This document shows, piece by piece, positions 1 to 13,103 of a DNA stretch of 64,000 bases. Positions within the stretch are counted from its first letter, which is position 1. Every line of letters begins with the position of its first letter. The notes below the pieces were generated by a model. That model did not search any database. It was not told where the DNA came from and saw only the letters and a list, made by a program, of their open reading frames with translations. Made by a program: the position numbers and the translations under genes. Source of the stretch: Brachyhypopomus gauderio (taxonomy: Eukaryota; Chordata; Actinopteri; Gymnotiformes; Hypopomidae); NCBI RefSeq assembly GCF_052324685.1, contig NC_135228.1:13712420-13776419 (forward strand). Direction: 5' to 3'.

Positions 1-2343
1 CTGGGTCACCCATATATTTTAAAAGGGCCTTGTCAGCACCGACCACAGCATGCATGGCCTTGTGTCGTCTTCAAAAGTACAATGGCATGTCTCTGAAGCA
101 CGCAAAACATTTAGCCGAGCAGATTATCGCAATTACCTGCCAGAGTTACTCACTGGCCACATTTAGCAGCGGTGTTAGGCCAGCGTGCAGCTCGTCAATC
201 CCACCAACTTCGGGGAAATGGGTCAAATGATCCGCCTTATAAATGAATAGTTCAGCTTTTTGGCGCGGCATCAACAGGATGACGCCCAATGAACACGAGC
301 TCAGTTTGGACGGACCCGCGGACTGGAATTCCTTCCCAGAAAGTCCAGGGCTTCCCCGAAACCACGTCGGTCCCGTATGACATGGCCCACATCCTGACCA
401 TGACATCGAAGTTTTCAATTGGGAGTCGTGAGTGTTTCTTTTCAATAACAATGTTTTTTGTGGTCCTGCTGCTCTAATTATATTATGATCTGAATACATC
501 ATCATCGAATATAATATTGCTAAACGCCAACTCGCAATTTGGTGACACCTATAACGCAATGGAGGAATGATAACAACGTTTTCCTGAAGAGAGGGTGGGT
601 CGGGACTGTTGTGAGACATTAGAATTTCATTGCAGGAAAGCATTCAAAAATGTCTTCTGCTAAACTTGGCAGCAGTGTTTGTCAGCCAGAAAACCCATCA
701 ATCAACACGTCAGCTTTCCAAGAACTGTATGAAGATTGGTGATTATTGGATGGTGCAAACATCAAACTGCTGTTCTTTTCTAATCCTGTTTTTCTCGCAT
801 GTAGGCTACAGTGCACAATACAACAACCCCGAAGAGTGTTTGATGCCTGTCTTTGAAAACTTCGTTTGACGATTAGCAATTAAGCGACAGTTAAGAGTGG
901 ATGGCTTCTAGCCACAGGCATGTTGGCTGTCCGCTGCGAACTTAAATTAGGCCTATTATCCTTGCAGTGGCAATGACTGGTGTCGAAATGTGGACCGGGC
1001 TGCGCTCCTAATGCAGCTGCCGCGGGTCTCAAGGAGAGACGCGTCCAACGGGGAAATGGACGGCCACACACATTCCTCAACACCTCGTGCCCAGTCGGAC
1101 CGGCCGGTTACGTGGTCGTGATTTTCAGAAGCACAAATCGTACCATTTGGGTTTCCAGGAAACAAAGTCAACGGGAATGGGTGACGGACACAACTTATGT
1201 TCTACTGACACAGCAACCTTGGCCCGCTACGACCTATTCATTGTGAGGATTTTTAGAAAAGTGTGTACAAGTCGTCATCTGGGCGGACCGTGTTGGACGT
1301 GTGGTTGGAAGTAACACCGGGTAACAACCGGGTCAGACTGCCACTTGTATTAAATATCGCCTGATACATTACATTTATTTACAACTACAATAAATTCCTA
1401 TTTAACGGTGGGCGCATACACGGTAGGTCATACTGGGCTGTCATTCCAGGACACTGCTGGTTATTTTGACGTGGCAGAAAATGAAAGGAGACCATACATC
1501 TCATTAATTGAATTAATATTAACTGTATGAGATCTACCACATTCACCACTATAGTAATTTAAATTGATCTTATATGCTAACATATATACAGAGGACTGTC
1601 TAATTGCAGCAATACAAAAAAAGTGAAGCTCAGAGGATTAAAGACCTAGAGTCACAGATCTAGTTATGTGTCAATTTACATTTAACAAGCTGGTCAAATA
1701 TCCGATCCTGCCTTTATGTAATCCAGTGGATCACTGTGTATGAATTCTAGCTGCTGATGTTTAATAACTATAAACATTCACAGTCCTGGGAAGCATATGC
1801 TGTGTAATTACTCCTCTTCTGTTCATAATTAACTAATGAGTTGAATGAGTTGTTGTACATTAGGGGGTGGGTGGTGTGTGCTAGTGAATGTGTGTCTTAG
1901 ACACAAGACAGCTATGTGCAGGGCAGAGCACAGTGTCAAAGAGCACCATAAACTACAGAACTGTCACCCAATATGTGAGGTAGTCTAATTCGTAAAGGAC
2001 TCATGCTGGAGTTCCCCATGCATGGTGTGCCACGGTTTAATTAAACTGCAGATTTACCGCACCCAACGATATAGAAAATGTAACACGCAATATTGTCTTG
2101 TGCCCTGCGATGCCCGGATAGGCTCCAGATCTCTGAGTTGGATTCAATAGTTTAGAAAACGAATTAATTAATTAATTAATGAAAATAACGTGCATGAAGA
2201 AAATCATTTGCCACACTATTCAATGGGGTAATGTCTCTTTGTATTTCAACTGATTTGTAGATTACAGAATCTGGAGTTGACATGTCTGTGTCCATGTCAT
2301 TGTGTGCATTATGTGTATGCATGTTCATGTGTGTGCATGTGCT

Positions 2344-2394
2344 TGTGCGTATGTGTGTGTGTGTGTGTGTGTCTGTGTGTGTCTGTGCATGTGT
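2344..2394. repeat. GT-rich microsatellite
   Basis: Interrupted TG dinucleotide run inside a longer TG-rich stretch. Confidence 0.85.
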
Positions 2395-3039
2395 GTATGT
2401 TGGGGGGGAGGACACCCTGACATCTTGATTTATTGAGGTTGCAGTGCCCGCATGCCTGTCTCACCGCTGGAGCTGTCCTGGCGGCTGGATTGCATAGGAG
2501 GGGCTTTCTGAGGATTTGCACACACACGGTGTGTCTAGCTTCCATGAGCACATAGCCTAAGCATGCAGTCGTCCTCTACAGGGGTAATGGTCTCCCGCTG
2601 GCCAGGTAGCCCCACTGGAGCACACCATGCATTCAGACGAGAAGAATGAGAAAGAGAAGGTGTTGTAGGTAACTCTAAGAACAACAATCAATAGATTCTA
2701 TTGCGTGGGGCCTTTAAAATTAAGCGAATTGTTTCGGTCTACGTGTACAGTTAGCGCGAGCGTAATTGCAGAGTAACTGCAGCAGCCTGTGTGAATACTG
2801 CCCTCTATTATATAACTGACAGGCTAACAGTCAAAGTTCACGGCTCCTTTTATGCGACGGCGCAGGGTTTAAGTATCCATGTCCTTTATGCAGATGGTCA
2901 TTGCTCTCTGAGACAGTGACACATGTTGCTTGCGCTCCGCTGTGGTGCTGGCAGTGTGGGCATGTGTTCAAAGTAGCAGCTCATCACCCCCCAGGGCAGG
3001 GAGCATTCCCAGGCCACGGTCAAACTGCTTGTCTTTCAG

Positions 3040-3041
<2 letters not shown>

Positions 3042-3080
<39 letters not shown>
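3042..3080. repeat. (CT)n microsatellite
   Basis: About 19 uninterrupted CT units followed by an imperfect CT-rich tail to about 3120. It creates the serine/leucine-rich open frames here, which are not genes. Confidence 0.95.
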
Positions 3081-3086
<6 letters not shown>

Positions 3087-4725
3087 GTCCCTCTCTGTCT
3101 CTGTCTCTCCTTGTTCTCTCTCATCTCACACTGAGCCTCAGCTGCTGGAGCTGATGAAACATGCCCTCAGAGGCCGGGTGAGGGGGGCGAGAGGTTAATG
3201 AGTGTTGGGGCCAGCTCAACGCGGCACCTACAGCACTGAGGAATCTAATTAGTGAGTGTGAGTGGAGGAATACACTGACTTAGTCAACACCGACTTAGAT
3301 CTCATTCATTAAGGAAGAGGATGCATGACAGCATGACATACTGTCTCTTCTACTGCCTATTCTCTTCCTTTCTCCTCCATCGTAGGGGATATTGAAAGGT
3401 GATGTGCCTCAACATCGTAGACACTAAATCATGACTTCATTAGAGATAAAAAATATTCAGACAACATGAAACAGAAATTAAGATGTATTTTCATTACCTA
3501 GCATGACATTTTTTCTGTAGTTTTCTGTGACTTCTAGTCTGAAAACTACACAATACAGGATGTAGCAGTAGTCAACGGCAACATATTGTTTAAAAAGGTT
3601 TTAATTTCAAACTGCAAATTGCAATTTTTTTTTCTTTTAGTAGAGTAGCACTCGCCCCTGCATTGTCCAGAACTATCAACTGTCTTGTCATGAAGGAGAT
3701 TGGACTGCCAGAGACTTCCTGTGTGAAGGGATCTTCAAAATAGAATCACAAGATCTTTGTCCCAGGTGGTTGCTTTTGTTTCAGCCTAGGGGGTCAGGTC
3801 TATGTGTGTGTGTGTTTGTGTGTGTGTAGGGGTGTGAGCATGTATAACTTTAGGGAATGGAAGTGATTTGTTTGTGTATGGTGTGTGTATATTGGGGTGA
3901 CCTCAGGAGCAGAGGGATTTGGACAGGTGGGTTATGTTGGTCAGAAATAATAGTGCTAATCTAGTGCCTGTAAACGGAGACCTGGATCTCCTGCATCCTG
4001 TCAACAGCAGTAGTATGAAGGCCCTCTAGCACCCCCACCACAAGTTACAGGAGAACTATACCATTCATTTTCAAATACGGCCCTCCAAACAAAATGTGAC
4101 AGGTCAGAGAGAGGCTTAACACACCAGTTTTCACTCATATACAGTTATTAGGACATATTTGTGGCTATCAGTGTTTTCAGGGGTTATCAGTATTATTTGT
4201 TATGCCATAGGTAGTTATGATCAGATGTAATTACATAAAGACCGGTGCAACATGATTAGCAAGTGATGTGCAATCTGAACAGTGCCAAATCCAAGAGTGT
4301 AAACTGGACGTTAAACATCCGTCTCTGGTGGACAGCCAGCAACGGCTACTGTGATCACAGGCCACCTGTTAGCGCCCGTACGGAAAAGCCTGACAGTCGT
4401 GGTGTCCTCAGAAGTAGCTAAACGTGTTCGGGTTCTTTCATCCACGTCCGTTTCAGATTCAATCGCTAGTATCGGATTTCCGCAGATGGGAGGAGACTGG
4501 CGCTCTTACGAGGTTGCCAGAGGATAGTCCTAAGAACGCCCACTAATTAGCCCGAGAAAACTTGGGAATCTGAACGATAAACAGACTGTCACATTATAGG
4601 CGGTAATTACGACAGTGAACCTGATAATGTGGCACCGCTGGATCAGTCCCTCGCTTCTATAGTAATGAATGAAGACGAATTAGGCAAAGACAGCCATTTA
4701 AGTTGCGCGAGCTCTTGTTGTCGGA

Positions 4726-4728
<3 letters not shown>

Positions 4729-4805
<77 letters not shown>
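4729..4805. repeat. (CT)n microsatellite, long and pure
   Basis: About 38 uninterrupted CT units. The open frames crossing it on both strands are low-complexity artefacts. Confidence 0.97.
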
Positions 4806-4808
<3 letters not shown>

Positions 4809-7800
4809 GGGAAGGGAAAGGCATGTGTGACGTTTACATAGCGACAGTTAGCATATTTGGGGCTGTTTGCGTTGCTCACTGTCCAAGAGCAGTGTACTCG
4901 TTAATCAGAGAGGCGATTTAGCGGCGTTAAACACATTGCGGACCGCTATTCTAAGAGACGCGAAAGCAAATATGCATTAGCGCCCTTGCCCATCCCAGCA
5001 GAAGTAACGGGCCCGCACAAAGAGCTGTATATTTAACAGCGGTTGCCATGGCGTTTAACAAATTATGGCTATTAGGCGGATAGCGACTCTGAACGATGGG
5101 GGCGGGAGTGGGGAGGAGGGAGAGAGGACGTGATGATCGCGTTTGAGCAAAACGGCCAAACGATGAATAGACAGAGGCTGATAAAGGAGAGGTGGGAGAA
5201 GGTCTCATCTACAAGGCAACAGGGATTTCAGCTGTACTACATCAAATGGGCACTGGTGCGCACTGTTTGGCTGACATAGAAAGACAGTAGATTAGACACA
5301 GATTAATGCAAACCCAAAGGTCACTGCCAAGAAGGCTGACCTAGAGAGCGCAGAACGCTGGAAATATATATCTGATGGTCTGTTGTGTAAGACTGAAGGA
5401 GAAAAATCCACAGAATCATGCATAGTGGAGGTTCTGCAGAATATGCCCTGATCCTGACATAATAATGTGGATCAGAACCATGACATGCTGAAACCACACA
5501 TGTCAAATCCAGCAAGAGTACCACAAAATACCACTGTCAGCCCGGGGAGTACACAGATTTTATTCAATTGGAGAAAGTCGGAAAATCCAAAAACATAAAA
5601 TAAAAAATAGAATGCACTTCTAGTGGTTTGTCCTGAATAGAATTTCACATGAAACATGGCTCACTTGTTGGGTTAAATGGGGCGTAACACATTGTGGGTC
5701 TGTCTGTGTTCACTGCATTAGACACTGACTGGTGCAATTATGCAATTGTGGAGCTATTTTCTCCCAATGAACTGACAGGTGCTGGAATTGATTTTTTTTC
5801 CTCCTTTCTGATCTATCCTCACTCGACAGAGAAGAGTCAAACGCAATTTGTCACTATATGCCTCTTTATAAACATGAGAGAGTCAAACGTCAACTGCAGA
5901 AACATTTGTGCATAGTTTGAAAGGCATAAGCCTGTTTCAAAGTCATTTTCTACCAAGATGGTGGTTTGAACCAGGATAAACATTGTAGACCTTCATGATA
6001 TTTTCATAAGTGTGCTGTTTAAATCGAAAATGCTGTACTGATGAGATTTTCAAAAGGCTATTTCCAACTGGAATAAAACGATGAATTAGTGGTTTGCTTC
6101 TCATATATCAAGATATTCACCACTCTTTCGAGTTCTGTACACGTTCCTCTGTTGCAGAATCCAGCCTTTTTCAAGCATGTGTTAAATTGGTCATCATCTG
6201 AGCTGTGGCTATTTGAAAATTCCCCCACTGACATGACCAGTTGCCATTACTGTCTCATTCTGAACTAGAAAGGAGCTGAAGAGAAGCGTGTTAACTAACC
6301 TTCCCAGGGGCGGGGAACCCTAACCCTCCTAAATTCCCCGTTGGCGTGTAATCACACCAGAGTGTGTTTGAGTGTTCGAGCTGATTGACATGCTGCTGCT
6401 GATTTTGAAAGACGGGGCAAATCGCTTTCGAAATGATTCCATCTTGACGAAATGGCGTCATTTGTTACAATGGAGACTGATTTAGAAAAGAGTGAGACTG
6501 AGGGGGAAGAAGGGAGAGAATGTGAGTCAAGGGCCCAGTTGTCCTTGGTCCCTGGAGCGCTGTGACAATGGTGATAAGGCACTGACATTTAACCTGTAGA
6601 ATGGCCAATGGAAAAATAGTTGGGTGATGGAGAAAAAGCCAGACACTCGGCACTGGAGAACCTTAATAATGCTTCTGTAAAGGACAAAACGTAATGGCAA
6701 AAAAAAAAAGATTCAGGTGCACAGTGGATAATCCAAAATATGGACAATGTGTCAGTCAGGTTATGTTTCAACCACTGCTTAGAATAAAAAGGTCTAAGGA
6801 TGTTTTTGCATATAACAGAGGTATTTATATGGGTATATGAAGATAACATGAAGTTTTTTATGTGATTAATATCCTATGTATAGCTATAACGTTTTAGTTT
6901 CACTTAATAATTCTCATTGGATAACCTACCCGCCCTCATATAGACAGGTTCTTAAAGTTTGTTTTCTGATTATGTTAACAGAACAAAAAATGATTATGTA
7001 GGATGCAACAACCATTCGCAACAACCATAAATGCTTCTGACAAATCATGCAAGGACAAGAAATTTAATAAAGTCAAAACATGCAAGAAAGGTTGATATAA
7101 AGTAAAAGGTTTTGATCTAGGTTTTTCCAGAACTGTGCTAAGACAACCTCACCGTAAAACTTACATCTAATACCACAAATGTTTCCTGTACATAGATATA
7201 ATTATTTCCACCCAGAACATTTAGATTAAAGAGAGCATGCGTACAGCCATATGTGGATATATTTGACTCAGACCACAGAATCAGACAACCGTTTGTGAGG
7301 TCTAAGGAACCTGATCATATTCACAGTAGGCATGCGTGCAATATGACGCTCAGAACAACTTCCATCTAAGCGCATTCATGGAGTGAGATTGCGCACAAAA
7401 TGCTAGCAGTCAGCTATCCCTAATTATCCTGCAACTGTTTCTCAGAGACCCTGATGTCGTTTTTTGAGGAGATATGATGGCGAATGATGGAGGCTTTTTG
7501 TTCTATCGCCATCCAGGATGACAGGATCCCAGCAGGGATCATATCAGAAATCCAATGAGTTTCCCCAAAGCAAAGCGGACCAATTGAGAGGCTGTAACAG
7601 CCTGGCGGTGAGACGAAGAACTAAACGGTAAGAAAATGGAGAAAGAGTCTGAGTCACAACCAAGAGTCAGAAAATAAATATCCAGAGGCGATTTACACTT
7701 GACTGAATCAAACATTATTCATGGGTGGTGGATTGGAACATAGAAAAAGAATAAAAAGTCAGAGAAAACAGACAGACCGAGATAGTTCCTTCGTACACAA

Positions 7801-8021
7801 TGTTAGTTTCAGTGAAATTAGGTAGGCTATAAATACAATAACAAGGATAAAAGAATAACAAGAATAAAAATATTTTGATATGAATTCAAATACACCGTTT
7901 TGGCTGTCTAATGAATAATCTCAGTACAAGTATAAAATATTACTACACTTATTGCTCTCATGTGAAAGTATTATCATGTATATTCAAGTATAATCTGTCA
8001 CGATTTGCCACTAGTGTTCGT

Positions 8022-8022
<1 letters not shown>

Positions 8023-8065
<43 letters not shown>

Positions 8066-8113
8066 TGTGTGTGTGTGTGTGTGTGTGTGTCTGTGTGTGA
8101 GAGAGAGAGAGAG
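8023..8113. repeat. (GT)n/(GA)n compound microsatellite
   Basis: A GT run with two C interruptions passes directly into a short GA run. Confidence 0.95.
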
Positions 8114-11100
8114 TTCATCTGTGTTATTCATATCACCTGTTTCTTGTCTCGTTATCGTTTGTTTATCGTTTGTGTTACACTCGTGTCTTGTTTTCGTCAG
8201 TGTATTTTAAGTGTGCGTGTTATCCACGTTTTAGTCAGTGGTGGTCTGACTGCAGTCCTGTACGGCCGTCTCGTTTACCGCAAAAGTGTTGCCGCAAAAG
8301 TGACGCAATGAAAAGACACTCTCTGCTCGGCATCCTGTTTCCTTCGCAAGTATTACATAATCTTAACTCGGTAAATGAACTAAAATATTGGTGGATTATT
8401 AATCTAGAAGATTCAGAAATACCCATCATGGAAAATAAAAACTGTTCACTGTAATGTTCATGATCACAATGTAACTGGAAATGACTAGAAATAAATGGAC
8501 AGCTAAGGAGAGCTGTAGATTCACCTTTCAATGGTTTTTCCTGATAAAGTCCATGACCCAGAACTCTAAGCAGACAGAAAGTACACTTTTAAATGTAGAC
8601 CAGTTGTTGGTCGTGTTCTCTGAATTCTGGTGCAACGGCATTGAAATTCAAGCTCAGTCGTGATTCTTCCCACTTCTTTCCTGCTCCACACCAGCCCAAA
8701 GAATAAAGGACAAACCTTTTAAAAAAGCAGATAAAAGATACAACTTGATGATGAGGTTCGCATTGTGGTAGTGAAGCAATCTATATAGCCTATTCTCTAT
8801 ACAACCTTTTCTTCATTTGCTGTATGTTTATATCTAAATATACAAGATCACAGGTACACATGAGATGCAAAGTATTGTGAAGTCTATCTTTCAATTTTTT
8901 TGGCCAGTAAAAAGAAAAACAACATTAGATTATATGTTCTGGTAGCAGGTCTATCCCAACCAAGTCCATGCCGAGGAGGGGATCTTTTCTTCTCTGACCC
9001 AAGTGACACCAATCAGTACTTGTGTTCAGTCTGATGAATATATGACTCCAGTGCTCTCTTTCCAGAGCAGACCTTGATGAAAATTGTTTCTACAGTGTTC
9101 CAAGATGGCCTCAGTCTGGCCCAGGTCTGACCAGGGTCCGCAGTGTGAACCCTGCCGAATGTATCCGTATAGACTTGATTAATGAAATATTTAACTATTC
9201 ATTAAATTATATTGAATTATTAAATATTTTTTTTCAAAAATGAACTTGAAATCAACAGTTTGTTTGTCTTCTTAAATAGATAAAACTCCCTAAAACTAAT
9301 TTTTAATGTTTTAATACTACAAATTGTCAGTAGTCTAATGGCAAGGATGATTTAAGACAATTTGTGATTGAATGAGAACAAAAAGCTAACCTGACATCAG
9401 TCATTCTGCAGGGGGATTACAGGGGTTATGTTTAAGGGATCACACAGGAACACGGGCAACCGCTGAGTTCTCCTCATAACCTCATAAAGGTGTGTATAAT
9501 TTCATGCCACCATTTCAGTGATAATTTGCTGAAATTGTGATAAATGTATTTAAATTGGGGTGGACACATCAAAGTGTCAACACTGGTAAAAAGGGGATTT
9601 GATTTCAGTTATCCTGACTCAAAGGAGCCATCATTTCCAAATACACTTAAGTCAAATTATGGGAGAAATTTGTATGATGATTATCCAGTGTTTTTAAAGG
9701 ATGATTAGAGGCTGAGCGAACCTGAGCTGAATGGGCTTGAATGCTCTTAAAAGCACTCAGTCATCTGTGATTGTTCCTCTTCAGAAGGCAGCTAAATAGA
9801 GATACATACTATTGCTGTCATTTAGATTAGAATTAACATGCTGCACTTTTAACTGAGTGAATCCATAGGAACAATAATGCAAAACTAGTAAGAACATCAA
9901 TAAAGTGGAAAGAGCGAGAGAAAGAGAGAGAGAGAGACGGTTCACTGGTGAACAAGTTGCGATGGGCTCATTGAAATTCAAAGAATGTGATGCACATCTG
10001 ATCTACATGTAAAACTACTCAATTCAGCTCAATAACAGGCCACGGGGTATATTGGGAAAATTATTTCAAACAATGAGACGTGTAAATCTGTCCTGAGTAG
10101 TTCTTTTCCAATAATTTGAAGGAGCTGTGAGAGAGTGGTGAGACAAGTAGAGAGAAAGAAAAAGAGAAGGATAGACAGAGAAAGAGGGGGAGAGAAAGAG
10201 AGAGAGAGAGCTAGAAAGGGAAAGAGATAAAGAGGGAGAGATAGGTGCATCTATGCAACACAATTTGTGCCAGTTTGTGTTTTTTGTAGCCTGTTCTTTT
10301 TAGCCTGATGTAAAGATTGGGATCTTCTTTTCAAACGTATTGGATCTTATCTTAACAATGTCCTGTTGCATCTTTTGAGCATAAGTTTATATCTTAAAGT
10401 TGTTTATTTTGAACTCTTTCATATTCTGATTCTATAGGTATAGTGCCTTCTCATTTTCTGTAAGATTTCACTTTTTGTCACTTTTTTCTATTCATCCCAA
10501 AAGAAGAGATAATGAAGATTTATAGATGTGACATGGACTGGCATATATTTCTCTCCAAGGGAGGCAAAGCAGAACTCCTCCTTTAAATCCCATATTTCAA
10601 ATAATAAATCTAGGAGATGCTTCAGGGGAAACCTACTTTCAGGATAAACGTGATATCTAATGAATTTTCCACTGTCAGATTGATCAGAGAGAAGAGAGCG
10701 CTATTAAACATAAGAGGTGATGAAGTCAGCTGAGCAGATACGAGCAGAGGTGGTGGTGTGGAGTGGCGGTGTTGTGAAGACGAAAGGGACAAAGACAAGA
10801 CAATTTGTACTAAACTACATTCTGAACTGTTTAAGGGGCTTCAGTGAATCTGTACAGAGCTATTTTTACTTTTCGGTGCACATGTCTCACAGTCCAACTT
10901 TCTGTAATATCTGATGAAGAACTGAAAATGCATTGTGTAGTGTTTTTTTCTGTCCTTAGTCTTTTTTTATGTGAAAGCAAATATTTTCTTTCTATTTATC
11001 TTTGCCAAGAGCTGTCACCATTGCCTGTCTCATTGGTTTATGTCATACCCCCCTCTCTCTTTTCTCTCTCTCTCGCTATCCCTCTCCCTCTCTTCCTCTC

Positions 11101-11237
11101 TCTTTCTCCTTCCTGATGCTTAAAAGGTTCAAACATGGTTTAAAACATGTTAAAAGATACAAAGACCCAAATAAATCTGAAAAAGAGCCCCACTCTTTAC
11201 ATTAGGCCTCAAAGTCACTATAAAATAGTGGTAGAGA

Positions 11238-11358
11238 AAAATGCCCCCCTCCCTGTTTCACTCTCCCTCTCTTTCTCATTCTCTCTCCCTCTTTCACTCT
11301 CCCTCTCTCTCCCTCTATCATTCTCTCTCCCTCTGTCACACTCTCTCTCTTTCTCACA
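11238..11358. repeat. CT-rich imperfect tandem repeat
   Basis: Degenerate pyrimidine repeat with a recurring unit of about 14-18 bases of the type ctctccctctttca. A shorter similar tract lies at about 11050-11110. Confidence 0.7.
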
Positions 11359-13103
11359 GCTGTACAGTGGAGAAAATAGCCAGGTTTGTCTTAAGCTGGG
11401 TGGGAAAAGTCAATATCCTTCCATGGTACTGGGTCAGTGCCATCCATCACCTCTTAACTGGGTATCAAGCTCTTTAATGTATCAGGCATTCACATTTTTA
11501 TGATCTTATCTTGTTTGTCTTTTATTTTCAACAACCTGTGTGAAACAAAGAGAAAGACGTCCTATAACGCATGACTCTCAACTGCAAGATGGAATAAGGC
11601 CTTCTCCTGGGTTGCTTCGTTAAAGCTGACCTCAGTCGCAGTGACCACCCGCAGCCTCTGTCTTCCTCGGTTCATCTTAACTTTGTTAGTTCTCTTTTTC
11701 TTCAGCTGTTAAACTCTTTTGTCCTCATTGTGTTGGGAGCCTTAAACAGGAAGACACCTGCACTCTGGGGAGAAGCGGTAATGCCTTCATTCCCCACCAT
11801 AAGTCATCAGCTCTGTTTGGGCCCACAATATCCTGCAGCTGAAAATGTCCATTTCCCCAGATCAGCTTTAGGTCTGAGTTGAGCACCCAAATAGATTAGT
11901 TCGATTCATTTGATTATGTTAAGCCTTGCACCTTTTCACGCATCCTGCGTTGAATAGCCTAGTGGACAAAACATCGTGTAAGACCTCTTTTGACAGGGAA
12001 TTAGTATTTATCAGTTCCTGTTATTCATTGCATTGTAGACTGGCTTGGTGCAAGAGAACGTAGTTACTAATAGGACCTTGCTTGAGTGACAAAGTACTCT
12101 TGTATGTTTGAATGGAAGTCTATGAAATGACAAATCACTTGATACATCGAACTAATTGGATGATGACTTAAGTGTGGTGGAATTAAGCTGGTTGGAAGAC
12201 GTCCAGGCTTACAAGCGAGGACCATTCATCCCTGTCGGCCTTGTTTGAAAGGAGCAAAGCAAAGCCAGAGATGGAGACTGAAATAAGCTCCTTAATGTGC
12301 GTGAATAGTGGCGAATCAAAATCAGGCCGCATGCATTTGAGAGGAGGTAAGCTCAAAGTTCTATTCTGTAGCCAGATAACACCATCTTCTGATCTACAGC
12401 ATGCGATTCAGTACATAAGCTATTAGGGGTGGGTGAGCCCTGAACCAGTAACTGCAGACCACTGCCTTTCACAAACAATACAGGAGCATGCTTCAGCACC
12501 CTTGCCACCTTAATTATTAAAATAAATATGATGCTGTTTTGTGCTAATTTATATTTGTGTGGAAATATAACTGTTGACAGTAGAATTCTGACCAACCCCA
12601 CACATTTGTTTTCACTTTGTTTCCAGACACAACAAAATCAGGTGACATAGCATTCACAATCATCCCCTCAGCCTGTTTTGAATCTTTCTTTGGACAACGG
12701 CTTCAAAGACAGCGCATCTCTTAACCTCTAGGACTTTATTTTCCTTTTTATCTATCACATCACATATTTGGCTCAGACGTTTAATAAAACACATATAAAA
12801 CTTTTTTATAACACAAGAAGACCATCCATTAAAGCTTATCCTAGCTATACTGTGTCTATCAATACAATGAATGCACTCTTTGAATAGACTGTAAGATATG
12901 TGGGAGTCTGGGAGAGCATTTTCGTTTTACGCAGTGGAACCTTTGGCATTGCATCATCCGTCCATAAAAACTGTCGTGCAGCTTCAGGAGACAGCAGAGC
13001 TTGGAAGAGGGGCTCAGTCCTTCTAGAACAGGGCTCCATTCTGTAGTGCAGTTTAACTTTGGTGCCGGGGGTGGGGGGGTACGGTTGGGTTGGGGGCGTG
13101 GCC

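Larger units (their letters stand above)
1..13103. other. Gene-free region 3' of the arx-type gene
   Basis: No convincing coding exon is visible here on either strand. The open frames present are short, lack splice context and resemble no family I know. The DNA is AT-rich and mostly unique, with GT, CT and GA simple repeats. Several stretches look less random than their surroundings (about 4500-4660, 7230-7620, 9360-9780, 10500-10720, 11740-11900 and 12180-12350), and regulatory elements of a developmental homeobox gene often lie in such flanks. That reading is inference, since conservation cannot be seen in one genome. Confidence 0.6.

Noticed and set aside
146-643. 165-codon minus-strand frame near the window start
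   Set aside because: Cysteine/serine-rich with no domain; a chance frame. A partial gene entering from the left edge cannot be fully excluded but is not supported.
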